A stretch of 64,000 nt of DNA, taken from positions 99,377 through 163,376 of the forward strand of contig JABYQS010000086.1 of NCBI GenBank assembly GCA_022592435.1, written 5' to 3'. A program made the position numbers and the translations under genes. Shown here in pieces: positions 34,940 to 46,491 of this stretch. This DNA is from Cerioporus squamosus (lineage: Eukaryota; Basidiomycota; Agaricomycetes; Polyporales; Polyporaceae). A model generated the notes under the pieces. The model was given only the letters and a program-made list of their open reading frames with translations. It did no database searches and was not told where the DNA came from. How positions within the stretch are numbered: the stretch's first letter is position 1; the number at the start of each line of letters is the position of its first letter.

Positions 34940-36422
34940 ATGTCGGATGTTGGTACGGTGTCCTTGGATGCGATAGGGGTACGTTCCGCACATTTCTCGT
35001 CTGATGCGGATAGCTGATGGCGAGAGATGTTCCCATGCGCAGAGCTTCTCCGGCCCCGCCTCGATTCATTTCTTCGTGGCGGCGCTGGTGCTGGAGATTA
35101 TCTTCTATGCTGCGTTCGTGGTGACATTCGCGGTGGGGTCATGGCTGTTGTTGTGTCGTACACCTCCGCAGACGCGGCGGCAGAGCTCGACGATCATTTT
35201 GCTGGTGGCGAACACGGTCATGTTCCTTCTATCCACGACGGTGCGTCCCCATCGCATTTCTCATCTTGTTCGCTCCCGTTCATGAAGGGGACCCCCTGCA
35301 GCATTTCGCCCTTGACATCTATGCATCCACTCTCGGGTACTTCGGGGCGTCCTCGGCAATCGAGGCGGCGAAGTTTATGATCTACGTCTCGCAGACCCTC
35401 ATCGGGGATGGCTTCATGGTGCGTCAGCTTCCATGCCGCTACTCGCGTCCTTCCCTCATCCGTGATCCTCCAGATCTACAGGCTCTATCGGGTCTACAGT
35501 CGCTGGTGGCCAGTAATCGTACTTCCTACCTTCCTGCTACTGTTGGATGCAAGTACGTGATATTAGCATCTCGTCGCCCTCTTCCCAACTCACCGATCGT
35601 ACTTCCAGTCATCGGCTACACCTCGACGTTCACGGGAATTGTTGGCTTCTACATGTCCGTCGCGTTTTACGGCATCTCCCTCTTCATCAACGTTATCTGC
35701 ACCGGTACGTCCGCGCCCTCTCCGCGCAGCACCGTCAACGCCATCAAACGATAATGCTGACCTCGGTCCCGCACCACTGTCATCCGTCAACTCTCTGCGT
35801 GCCTGCCGATCTGCCAGTCTGCATCATGTGGCGCGTGTACCGCCTCACGCGCGAGTTCCAGGCAGTGAACAACCGCAAGTCCAAGCTCAAGATCTGGAAG
35901 GTCATCGAGGCGACCGTGCAGTCGACCGCGATATACTCGGCCGCGGCGGTGTCGCTCGTGATCACGTTCGTGAACAGCACCGCGGTCGGGTACCCGACGT
36001 GTCTCAACGTGTTCCCTGCGCTCATCGTGAGTCTTGTCTTCCCCCGTATCGCGATAATCCTGTGTCATCGATCGTGTCTGACGTCCGTGTTCGAACGCAC
36101 GCAGGGACTCGTCTTCTCGTTCATCGTCATCCGCGTCGCGCTCAACGCCCGCGATGCCGCCCGCCCCGACTCGCAGTACCGCGGCAGCTCGACGGGGCGC
36201 ACGGCGTATGCCTCGAACGCACCCATCCTTGGCAACGACCGTCACGGTCAAGACCGCCCCGCGATGCGCGAAGTGTTCCATGCGAGCCCGATCGAGACAC
36301 CCAGCCGGGAGCGGACGAATGCGTCGGACGAGGTCTTGGTGATCTCGAAGATCGCGATGGAGAGCGCGGAGTCGATGAATGTGCAAAGGCTGGAGCACCA
36401 TGGTATAGGAGAGGCAGTTTGA
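34940..36422 (+). CDS. Seven-TM protein of an unnamed Agaricomycete family, member 1
   Basis: Seven exons (34940-34978, 35043-35240, 35302-35418, 35474-35552, 35609-35704, 35818-36026, 36105-36422) join in phase to 351 residues. An extracellular-like short N-terminus is followed by seven hydrophobic segments. The first is FFVAALVLEIIFYAAFVV. Landmarks include KFMIYVSQTLIGDGFMIYRL between TM3 and TM4 and VIEATVQSTAIYSAAAVSL at TM6. After TM7 (GLVFSFIVIRVALNA) comes a polar tail of about 100 residues. The layout is that of a fungal receptor-like membrane protein, and I know of no assigned function. A paralogue with the same order of motifs lies at 42.6-44.1 kb on the other strand. Confidence 0.85.
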
Positions 36423-37276
36423 GAGGCCCAGGCTCACGATGGATACCGATACGACGCTTTGGTATGTCTTCGCCGTCCCCCATGCGTGCACATGACACTG
36501 AGATGCTATCATGCGCCCAGTTGACAGCGAGATGCCCAGACGACGAGATGAGCGACCCTGGGACCCATGCCAGATGCTCGACGAGGAAGACGCATCACGG
36601 TTCTCTACCCTACTATGTTCTCCTCTATTCTGCGGTCGGGCCTACGCGCTACTCTAACCTGTACAGTATATATCATCTACCGTCTACTGCGAGCAATCTT
36701 AATATCTGTACCCTTGAACCCTCCGGCCGCCAGGGACATCAATGCATCAAGGGTCAAGACCCGAGGCTCACGGCGGTGCGGGACAGGGGGAGACAGTGAG
36801 TTTGCACCGGTTCAACCGAGTCTATCACTGACTGACGATACGACCTAGGTCCAAGGCTGCATCGATTCACTCTATAAGACTGCTATCGACGACGAGGTCT
36901 CGCACTGCGGTATTGATCTGTTGCGGCCTTCGCTTCAGAGCGACGCTATGTACACCGGGCGTTTGCGCTTGGAGATCGTGGGTGGACCTCGGCCCCTGCC
37001 CGCAGCGGAACACGTACTGCCAGCACGAGCAGTCGTCGAGCGGATTCTTGACCCGATATACCCCCTGCCACGGATCGGTGCACGCTCTTCCCTCGTTCTG
37101 AACCTTACTGACCACGTGCGATGGTGCTGCAGCATCTGTACCTCACATACATATAGTAACTCCCCGCAACCCAGCTTGCCCCTCAACTCATCTTTGCCTC
37201 GCATCGATCAATGCCTGTAAGTGTATGCCGCCTTCCTCTATTGCTTTCCTCTCACTGAGGGGACACCAACGCGTAG
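36423..37276. other. No gene recognised (36.4-37.3 kb)
   Basis: 3' flank of the seven-TM gene and leader of the first BTB gene. Only short unsupported frames are present. Confidence 0.35.
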
Positions 37277-38347
37277 ATGTCAGCATCGGACACATCGGAC
37301 GCATCATCCGTAACGACGGTCGACTCCGTCGAGTCGCACACTCCGCCAAAGAGAGACGAGAAGCTCTGGTTCGAAGACGGTACGCTCAGGATCGTGGCCC
37401 AGGACACGGAGTTCCGAGTCTACAAGGGCTAGTTGGAGAGACGCTTCGAGGTCTTCAAGGACATGAGCTCCTTCCCCCAGCCCACCGTCGACCTCGAGGA
37501 CTCCCCGTGTCCCGTAGTTCATGTCACGGACTCTGCCCGGGACTGGCGGCATGTGCTGAGCTTGTTATTTGATCCCAGTGATGAGCAGAGGTGCGTACCG
37601 TCTCACGTCCGTCTGGATGTCGCTGATCCGGACGTATCGATGGGTGCATCTGCAGCGCCTTCCTGACGAACCGTCGTCCTCGCCCCTCCTTTGAGTTGAT
37701 CTCCGCCTGCGTCCGTCTTGGCCACAAGTATGAGATGACCTCGACGTACCAAGAAGCGATGTCGTACCTGAAGGACCACTTCACAACCAGCTTATCCGTC
37801 TTCCTCAGCCACGATGGTAATTGTGTGCCGCACAGTCCCGGATTCAAGCTGCTACATGTCATTGGGGTAGTCAACCTCGCGCGTCTGACCGGAGAACATA
37901 CCCTCCTTCCGCTGGCTCTGTTGGTGTGTTGTCGCCTGGGAGCGGATATCGTGCAGGGGTTCTCATACAGCGACGGAGAGCGGGAGACCCTTTCGAGCGC
38001 GGATCTGGGCTTGTGCTTCGCAGGTAAAGCAATACTACTGAGAGACACAGTCATAGCCCAAATCACTACATTCGCGCCCCTGCCCACCGGGGTCTGTGAC
38101 CGCGAGGAGGGCGACGACAGTTGTGGACGGGCCCTCCACTGAGGCTGTCGGACATGGCTGCTCGACAGGTCCGTTTGACTACTGCGCCTAACCCGTTAGT
38201 GATCTTCAACTACACCATACCTGGAGTCGACGCACCGCAGTTGTGCAAGGGTTGCTCTTTGTCTATAAACAACGTCAGCTAGAGAGGCAGAAGGAGAACT
38301 GGAAGCAATTGCCGTCCATGCTCGGGATTGATGTGCCCGGGTGGTGA
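37277..38347 (+). pseudogene. BTB/POZ family gene 1, inactivated
   Basis: The frame starts MSASDTSDASS and gives the family signature EKLWFEDGTLRIVAQDTEF and RVYKG. It then meets a TAG at 37,430-37,432, exactly where relatives have the KG-[VI]-L helix. Beyond it the BTB domain continues (FKDMSSFPQP, CPVVHVTDSA) to the usual phase-2 donor near 37,595 and resumes after an acceptor near 37,652 with CVRLGHKYEM and HVIGVVNLARLTG. The C-terminal part is damaged: the frame stops at 38,140-38,142, while LCKGC and ERQKENWKQLPSMLGIDV of the family tail follow with a further TAG (near 38,280) between them. This is a decayed copy rather than a sequencing slip, because three defects are spread along it. 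Confidence 0.82.
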
Positions 38348-38711
38348 CGACTCGAATGCCACGCAAAGAAGGTGCGTCCGATTACGTTTTATTCGACGAG
38401 CACAGAGCAGCGCTCCTCACTGCACTTCTCTCTGTCTGATAGCACGGACCCGGCCCATTGGACGAAGGTGTTACTTAGTTGGCTGGTATGGCCTGTTGAA
38501 CCCATCTGTGAGTACACCGATACGTCTGCTGGAACGGTCGCTGAACGTGCTCGTTGGATCTCTGTAGACCGATGACTGAATCTTTCAATGCGAGTCGACA
38601 GTCGTCGAAAACCCATGTTTGGTTTCCATCCCGCAGTATGTTGTGACGCCGCTTTCGAGATGCAGCTATCGTCTCTTATATGTTATGCCTGAGGCAAATC
38701 AGAGATGAAAG
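38348..38711. other. Intergenic, nothing recognised
   Basis: Between the BTB pseudogene tail and the hydrolase stop codon. No motif or splice model seen. Confidence 0.35.
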
Positions 38712-39675
38712 TTATACATCGGAATCTAGGAACGTCGAGACAGTCTGCATGTACGCGGTTCTCTCCTCCCAGCAAGCCGCGTGGCTCGACTCCTCAAACT
38801 TCACCCAGTTCACATCGGGAATCCTCTCGACGAGCGGCGCGACGACGAAGTCCCAGTGCGCGATGTCGTACCGCCCGTTCACGACGAGCGTCGGGACGTC
38901 CAGCAAGTGCAGACAATCGACGATGGACCAGTCCCTCGTGATACTGAATAAGTATGCGAGATCAGGTTCCGCGTACGTCACCAAGAAGACATTGAATACA
39001 ATACTGTACTCATTCTGCCCGGTCTGCCGTCCTGTCCCCGTCTTCGCTATAGATGTACCAGAGCGTCCTTACGAAGTCCTCCGGGCAGGGCTGCACTCGA
39101 CACCCATGCACCGCGTACACCTGCATGATCCCCTCGTAAAACCCCTCTTTATCCTCATCCGGGTCCCTCCCGACCCCCTCCCTCACCTCCACCGGGAACG
39201 CGCGCAGCAGCTCCCCGAACGCCTCCTCCCACAACCCCACGTCCGCGGGGGCGTTCGCGATCACCAGACGCCGGAGCCCTCGGGGGTGGCGGCGCACGAC
39301 GAACTCCGCGCCCATCATGCCGCCCCACGAGTGCCCAAAGACGTGGAAGGCGTACCGGATGGGGAAGTGCGCGAGGGGGTTCTCGAGCTCGTCGAGGAAG
39401 AGGTCGAGCGACCAGAAGGAGTGCGGTTTGGCGGGGAGACGGGTGGAGCGGCCGTTCCCGAGCTGGTCGTAGAAGATCACAGCCCGGGGGTGCGCAGGGC
39501 TCAGGCTGGCGAGGTCGGCGTGCGGGAGGACGCAGTCGTGGGATAGACCGGGGCCGCCGTGCAGGACGACGATTGGGGTGCGAGCGTCCGGGTTGCCAGA
39601 GAGGCTGCCGAAGAGCTGGTAGTAGGTCTGGTGAGTCTCGCCTCGGTGCGAGAACAGGATGAGTCCGTTCTGCAC
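38712..39675 (-). CDS. Alpha/beta hydrolase, proline iminopeptidase (S33) type
   Basis: From about 39,675 leftward the minus strand reads NGLILFSHRGETHQTYYQLF, VVLHGGPGLSHD (HGGPG oxyanion signature), FYDQLGNGRS and VFGHSWGGMMGAEFV (nucleophile Ser of GxSxG). It also has LVVNGRYDIAHWD (catalytic Asp) and EESSHAACWEE (catalytic His), and stops with TAA at 38,712. All triad positions are present. A short intron is likely near 39,010-39,055 (GTACAT...GGGCAG) to bypass a TGA. The start is not fixed: no ATG lies in frame between 39,675 and a TATTTAT box at 39,767-39,773, so a small first exon or a frame problem must be assumed. Relatives release N-terminal proline or hydrolyse small amides in the cytosol. 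Confidence 0.83.
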
Positions 39676-39945
39676 AGTGCGGTGTCGGATGCTTTTTGGC
39701 TGAGAGGCTGAGAGTGTGGGTGCATGGACGCGGAGCGGCTGTGGATGTTTTCCATTCCATTGTCTGGATAAATACTGGTCGGGACTTAATGGAAGCGTGG
39801 ACTGCCGACGTGGGCGCTGACCGCCGAAGACTCTGAGAGGTTCCGGCGGCAGATGGTCATCTGTGGGTGACTGGATGGGAGCGTACGGATGTCAGAAGAC
39901 CTGCTGAGCTTTCTGTTGAAAATGTGTCGCTCACCTACAGCCCAG

Positions 39946-40860
39946 CTACAGAGCCTTGATACCAGCTAGGATGCCAGTCGGCGAGCGCAACGTGGCTCTG
40001 AGGAGCTTGGCCGGGCGTCCCATGGTATCTGGCGAAAGATCACCTTCCGAAGAGCTCCGTTTTTCGAGGCAGCACAACATTTCGTCCACCCAGAAGGTGA
40101 AAGATTCAGATCGGACGCGGTAGCGATCGTGCGTTGTGTAGACAGGTTCGCAAGAGAAGCCCGCTTTCAAGGCACATAACAACTTGTCATATCAATCCAT
40201 TCCCTGTGCTGTCAAGGCGGAATCAAGTGAGTGGACGCTGTGAAGATGTCCATCGATCGAGATTTTTCCACCTTTATCGCAGCGAAGAATATTCAATGCG
40301 GTCGCTGGTTCATGATCTGGAGAAGGGTAATCCATGGAAATCACGGACGAACTCGTCGAGCCAGCAAACGAGAACTGGATAGAGAGAGCAGGTGGTGGAT
40401 CGTTGAGAATTGAATCTGATTTCAAAGCGAGGGAGGTGGAGAAGGTGAGTCTGCGCGGGCTGTGTCAGGGCACAGCTACGGGAGACAAGGAGCCTGGTAC
40501 GTACTTGGCGAGCATGTCGCGGGATGACTCGGACACGAGCACAGGCAGCCCGTCATCCGATGATACGACGCTCCCGTCATCTTTCTCGACTATCCCATGA
40601 GGGAGTTCGCGTATCAAAACGTCTTGCAATCTGACGATATCATTCGCAAGGCCCATCCACGTTAGGTCGCCTACTCCGAACCTTCTTGAGGAGAGAATAT
40701 CTTGAAGTCCTTACAAGTCGTAGAAGCGTGCATCGGCAAGGAGATTCTCAAGCGCGGTCGCTTCTGTCATCGTGGGAGGGATGGCGCGGGGGGAGATGGG
40801 AAGGATAGTGTAGCCGCTGAGGTAGTCGACAATGCAAGGATTAAATGCCGGAGGACTCAC
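39946..40860 (-). pseudogene. T1/KCTD-like BTB gene, decayed copy
   Basis: Reading leftward, IVDYLSGYTILPISPRAIPP and ALENLLADARFYDL match the T1-type BTB gene at 52-53 kb. A TAA then stands where that gene has the Glu-Lys of FYGLEKLCG. The match continues with LTWMGLANDIVRLQDVL and GIVEKDDGSVVSSDDGLPVL to a donor near 40,505. A later exon (39,946-40,180) encodes RSESFTFWVDEML and LRATLRSPTGILAGIKAL, again like the 52-kb gene. The N-terminal half of the T1 domain is missing or unrecognisable. One premature stop plus the lost 5' part suggest a dead copy. Confidence 0.65.
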
Positions 40861-40907
40861 ATCGCCATACGAGAACGCTTAATCTGTCTGTCTCCGCAAT
40901 CATGAAT

Positions 40908-41972
40908 TCAGTCATCCACCCGGACGCCCGTGAATTCTGGTAACCGCCTCCAAGTCACCCGTTGTGCTTCCTGATAGTTGTTTTGTCTCATCGCCAAGCA
41001 ATGACGACATACTGCGTACTCGCTTTTGAAGGCTTCGTCGTAGGTCCTCCAAGAGGGCATCAGTCCTTCCGGGGCTAGGAAGCTAACCTCGGTACATCGA
41101 CCTTTCGCGTTCGGAAAACAGACTGATCTGTTGCAAGCAGTCCATGCCTGTGCTACATCGATCAGAAGTGTCTTCAGGAGCAAGTGCGAGGGCCACAGCG
41201 GTAGCGTTCGCCTGGATCAGGAAACCCTTCGCACGGAAGCACCGTCCAAGGTCGGCCATGCTAAGCTGCTTGTGCGTGTCGTCGTCGCGAGTGAAGCCGG
41301 TTACAATCTTGTCGCCTAGAGTAGTGCAAACAGCGAGTGCGGTGGGGAGTATGGATGTGCATCCGGTCAGGCGGGCGAGGTTCACGACTCCGATAGCGTG
41401 GATAGGCTCGAATCCATCGGGGACCATGCTCTGGTGGGATATCCAATCTTGGAAACGATTCGTGAAGTACTTCTAGAGATAACCTAGCCAATGGCTGAGC
41501 AAGGCTTCCATCTGATACTTGTGCGCAATCCGGATGTACGCAGACACCATGTCGAACATTGGGGAGCCGACGGCGGCAAAGCTGGATATCGAATCGATCA
41601 GTACCAGCCGAGGGACTCGAAAGACATCACGCACTTCGCAGTCTTCCGCGGCATCAACAACCGGAAGACGTGCCGCAAGCTCTCGGGGTTATCGTGTACT
41701 TAAGGGTATGACCGGAGACGACTGCTGACCACCTTGGCACTCGGTCGGCTGTGGGAGGGACAGCGTCTCCGCGAAGAATGGAGAATGCTCTGTGAGAATA
41801 CCACGATACACCCGGAACTTGATATTCCCGGCGACGAGGACAATTGTTCCATCATCAAACCAGAACTCTTCGTCCTCGCGGGGTTCGGCACACTTGTCTT
41901 CATCATAACTTGTGCGAGCTCGTTTCTTGGGCTCCGAATCCGACGTAGTAAATTGTGGACATGTTGTCGAGC
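40908..41972 (-). pseudogene. BTB/POZ family gene 2, inactivated
   Basis: The minus strand reads DEEFWFDDGTIVLVAGNIKF and RVYRGILTEHSPFFAETLS. It then loses frame near 41,700, where one extra base separates VIPLST from DNPESLRHVFRLLMP. The usual phase-2 intron follows, then SAYIRIAHKYQMEALL, a TAG at the Lys position of GYL-K-YF (near 41,475), and HAIGVVNLARLTGC, CSTGMDC. A further frameshift near 41,090 comes before VCRHCLAMRQ and WRRLPEFTGVRVDD, which ends at 40,908. The start codon is also unclear: an ATG at about 41,970 is one base out of frame. At least three lesions make this a pseudogene. Confidence 0.82.
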
Positions 41973-42577
41973 TGTACTGATATCGATTACATGTCCTATA
42001 ACACTGTAGATTGTAACGCATACCTCCAGGACGGCTTGAGTGAAATATCAGAAGAAGATGTGGTGGTTTAGGGCAGCGTCTAGACGTACTAGCGACGCGC
42101 GGCCAAGCGGAGCGTGGAAACTCTTTGCGGCATCTACCGAGCCAGCTGGCCATGGATGTCCATGCGGTCTGTGTTAGACCCTAATCTGCTGCTACACTTC
42201 GACCGTCTGTGCAAAGAGCAAGTATCAAATAACGGACGTATGCGCCTCCGTGCTGCGGGTGGAAGAGACGTCGAATAAGATGATAGTTGGACAGATGTCG
42301 CAGTCTTTCGACGCCATGCAACTCATGGACTCAGCTGGGATGTGAGACTGCAAGCTGCGACGAGGACGCTGGCACTCAGTCATGTTGCCGGCGACCCATA
42401 TAAATAGATTTCGATACAACACCGGTCATGATGAGGCGTCCACCGTCAGACATGCTCGAGATCTTCCGAAAAGATCGAGGACTGGGACTCCAAGAAAATC
42501 GCACAGCTGTCATAAGATTTGCCGCCGGGTCTATAGCGCGTCTTCCCCGCCCAATGAGTGCGCCTGGAGAGAACACA
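41973..42577. other. Intergenic, nothing recognised
   Basis: About 600 bp between BTB pseudogene 2 and the 3' end of the second seven-TM gene. No supported frame. Confidence 0.35.
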
Positions 42578-44072
42578 TCAATGAAGCTCGGATGCGTGGT
42601 GACGGAACGGCGCACGCACCTTCGGGGACATCGGTCGGTCGTCCGTGCTAAATCCCATCTCCGAGTCGTCCAACATCTTCGAGATAGAAGTCGACTCCCG
42701 CCCAACCGACAGCTCGCTCTCACGATCGGACGTCGTCGAGACCGAGACGTGGATGGTGATGGGGATTGAGCGGAGCGAGCACGGACTTCGCGGTTCGACT
42801 TCTTGCATCGCATACGGGAGGTTCGGGCACGAAGGCGCGCTGAGCTGCACCATCGAGTGTCGGGGAAGCTCTGATGGAGACGTGTTGAGGCATATTCTCA
42901 CTACGATGAGCAAGAAGACGATGCCCTGAATACCACGCGGTATGCGAAGTGAGGTGAGAGAGCCTGTCAGCAGCTCCGCGTGCGCAGTGTAGGATGAAAC
43001 TCACAATGATTGATGGGAATACGCTGTGGCATGCTGGGAATGCTATCGTAGGACTGATGAAGGCGGTCACGGCGAGAGAGAGGGAGGCTACTGAATAGAT
43101 GGCGGCGGATTGGAGGATGGACTCGAAGGCCCTCCATTTGACGCTGCGGACGGGCGAGTCTTCGGGGTAATATCCTTGAACGTCGATCTTGGACCATAAG
43201 ATGCGTTTCATTATCAGCCCTGCAGGAGCAAGTCTGAGGGAAGCATTGTGGAGATCGAATTACGGTCCTGACCTGTAGAGAGGAGGTTCGTCGCAAAGGA
43301 AAGCAGGAAGAAGGCTTTCGCCAGTGCGTCCACACACGAAGGCCCCGAGTCAGACATAGAGCTACATGGTGGAGGTTCCCGCGAACGAGACATAGTACCC
43401 AATGACTGAAAGGTGGGAGTTAGCTTACCCTCAGTGCTGCCGGGCTGCATGCTGTATACGTACAAACCTGGGCGAGCAGGGGAGCCATGGGGACAACCGC
43501 TATGCGAACTAAGCGATCCCACACGACGTATGCGCGGTATATCTGGGCTCACGATGAGTACCGGCTCAGCAACGACAACTCGGAAGGACTGACCATGAAT
43601 CCGTCACCGACGAGTGTCTGAGTCACATAGATCCCAAACTTCGCAGCTCCGAAAGGACTCCCGAGACCATTGAAGGTCTCCAGCATGTCCGACATCGCGG
43701 CGCTGTCTCCGTCTGTTCGAGCGAAGGACTCGAGAGCGATGTGGATGTCGAACGCAACATGCTATGGGGAAGGTGAGCAAGTAGTTCGGGACCAGCAAAT
43801 CATGGAACTGACCACCAGGGTGAGTGCGTACATCACCGTGCTCGCAATCAAAAGTATACCGTTCCGGGTTCGACGATCGTGCGATCTACGATGGTACAGC
43901 AAGACCCAGGCGCATGCCCCGTACAGAACAGTGAACGCGCCGAACAGGAGGCTCTCGATGAATGTGGCAACGAGGCCTGAAGTGAGCACGGAGCGTGCGG
44001 TCCCATCCTGTTTACGATGTTACGCTCAGAACACACAGACTGCTATTCATCACGTACCTCGGACATTGACAT
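42578..44072 (-). CDS. Seven-TM protein of an unnamed Agaricomycete family, member 2
   Basis: Exons placed with confidence: 44058-44072, 43813-44007, 43594-43761, 43468-43542, 43005-43219 and 42578-42925. It shares motif order with the 34.9-kb gene: VLTSGLVATFIESLLFGAFT (TM1), KFGIYVTQTLVGDGFMIYRA, FESILQSAAIYSVASLSLAV and a TM7 read as GIVFLLIVVRICLN, then a Ser/Thr-rich tail. The region 43,255-43,467 is ambiguous. The ancestral-looking reading LLAQVFIGYYVSFAGTSTM uses donor GTACGT but runs into a TAG. Another donor (GTTTGT) keeps the frame open but replaces that membrane segment with a polar stretch. The gene may therefore be damaged in TM4-TM5. Confidence 0.75.
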
Positions 44073-45473
44073 CGCACTTCGACCAGACAGGACAGACAGC
44101 CTGGACTTGCCTACGGCTTCGAGGGGGTGCACTGAGGAGCACTGTCGAAGTCTAGTAGAGACCACGGTCTGCGACGGTATTCATAGCCCCGCAAAGCGTC
44201 GTCCTCCGCAACTACAAAGTTCATGCCATGCTGATCATCCGAGGGAAGCAATTGCGGTTTCCCGCGGAGCTGCGGGGGCGGACAGCCATGCATCAGCGCC
44301 TCCTGTCGACGCCTTCGAAGTCGCAGACAACAAGCCACAGTTACTAAAGTCAGTACAGCATGGGAGTCAATAACACACACGCAGCTTGGGGGACTCACTA
44401 TAGGTTGAGCTCGCGAGATCCCATCAGCGGGATGTCACCCATTGACAGGGCATGGATGGCCACTGGCAGGTACGATGCAGGAGGTCTTCGGAGCGATGGC
44501 GACCCTGCGAACAAGTGTTCGCACCACTCGACTGGTAAAATGCGGTCCTGCATGGAGGTATTGTCAATATCTGGACGATAATTGACATGCAGCGACAACC
44601 GCACCTCTGCGTCGACGCGGAACTTTGCCGGCTTCAGTGCGCCGGCGAGTCTGACAGCATGCCTCTTCAAGTTGTAAGTACCTCACACGGATCTAGTGTC
44701 GACGACCCACATACTTGCATGACTCTCTCTAGGACATGCTTGTTCCGAACGACGTAGAGAGAAAACGAGGTTCTCGGACGCCGGGAGGTTGACGGGGGTT
44801 GCCCATGGGATTTGCTTACCTAATCTCTCCTATGAGTCGTTTGACTCTGGCTCCTACTTGGTTCAAGTGGGCGGGGAGATCCCCGCCGCTTGTCCGATTC
44901 CACAAGAGATGAGGTTCTCAGAAAGAGGTGTGATCATGGTTTGAGTAGTCCAGTGCAAGAGACTACATGACGGTAGATCTGATAGTAGATCTACAATCGA
45001 GTATTTTCTTGTCTGTAGCACGTAGTGTATGAACCCCAATCCCGTACGGTACAATGTACTACCTCATAAGTCTCCATCTCCATCCACGCAAACATCGCAG
45101 ACGATGTTCGGGCCTCACCACGCTGATAATAAGCGTGTACGCCAGGGGACGGGCCTGGAAACCAGTCCAAGCGTCTACTAGTACCCGAACGGATTTCACA
45201 TTCGGTCGCACAACATCCCAGAAGAAGAGGAAACCCGCAATTAAGGAGCAGCAAGCAAGAACTGAAGTCTGACAGACATGAGGCTTAGACAGATATAAAG
45301 AAAAGAGAGTCAAGAGAACGAGTCGGAGCTGCGAGCGAGACGCGCTCAATGCCCAAATCGAGCGTGCCGAACATGCCGGTTTAACGATATGCTTAAGTAA
45401 TCACTGCCAGACCTCCGTCGCAAGACCGATTCCTTTTTGTGGAATCGGAATTCTCCTCTCGACGTCGACCGCA
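44073..45473. other. Intergenic, nothing recognised (1.4 kb)
   Basis: Divergent promoter space between the minus-strand seven-TM gene and the plus-strand BTB gene 3. Short frames on both strands lack motifs. Confidence 0.35.
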
Positions 45474-46491
45474 ATGTCCCAAGACACACGACCTGCAAAG
45501 CGAGCCCGAGTTCAGGGCGAAGAACACTCTCTGGACGACAACGCTGTAGAACACGACGAGGAATTCTGGTTCGAGGACGGAAACGTCGTCCTTGTCGCTC
45601 GTAATACGGGATTTCGGATCTACCGTGGTCTACTCGCTGCTCAATCTTCCGTCTTCGCGGATATGTTCGCGGCATCAAGCCCAGATGATACTGAGTCATA
45701 CGACGGCTGCCCAATGGTTCAGCTCACAGACACTCCGGAGGACGTTCGCGACCTTCTCCGGGTGCTGCTCCCCAAGTCTCGGCGCGTGTAGGTAGACTCC
45801 CTCACTCTCTTGCTCCCAAAATTCACGAATTGTTAGGTACCACGAGGAGCTTCACGACCATCCCTTCGAAGAAGCTCTGGCTATCATCCGCCTGGCTCAC
45901 AAATACCACATCGACGACATCTTGCAACAAGCGCTCCGCTGCGTCCTCGCCTCCTATCCTGCGACGTTTGGAGAATATGTCAGCCTGAAGACAGAACCCC
46001 GCTGGGAGCACGCAATCTCAGTCGTCAGCATTGCTAGACTGACAGATATGCAGTCCATGCTTCCTCTCGCGCTCTACCGCTGTTGTTGTCTGGGTGGCGA
46101 CCTCGTCGACGGTTGGGAGCGCAGGGACGGCTCTGTCGAGATGCTCAGCATGCAGGATCTGAAGCGCTGCGTCTCAGGGAGAGACATGATAGCGAGGGAG
46201 GCCGTCTCGTTCGTGGCGCGCATCTTCAACGGCGAGCCGAACCCGGACTGCGTGGATGACTGCGACGAAGTACTGGAGATCATCCGCACAGAAGCGCTAG
46301 AGCACGAACATGCAGGATCGTGCGGCATTCTGGACACTTGGGACGAGTTCATCGATATTTCCGCTGCCGAAAAAGACGTATGCGGGTCGTGCACGCTCAA
46401 CATGAAGTTGCGACATGCGGAGGAGCGCGCGAAGGTATGGATGAAGTTGCCGGGCTGGTTTGGCTTGACGATAGATGGCTGGGGAGGGTAG
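45474..46491 (+). CDS. BTB/POZ family protein 3 (intact)
   Basis: Two exons (45474-45787, 45837-46491) with a 49-bp phase-2 intron give 322 residues. After a basic start (RPAKRARV) the BTB fold shows DEEFWFEDGNVVLVARNTGF, RIYRGLLAAQSSVFADMF and VQLTDTPEDVRDLLRVLLP. The second exon begins with the HKYHIDDILQQAL helix. Residues beyond about 180 belong to the family-specific C-terminal half: LTDMQSMLPLALYRCC, DCVDDC, VCGSC and EERAKVWMKLPGWFGLTIDG. BTB domains dimerise and often recruit cullin-3 ligases or transcription regulators; which partner applies here is unknown. No lesion seen. Confidence 0.88.

Noticed and set aside
35639..36799. 386-codon plus-strand frame
   Set aside because: It is an out-of-frame reading of the first seven-TM gene. 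The spliced frame gives seven membrane segments and family motifs.
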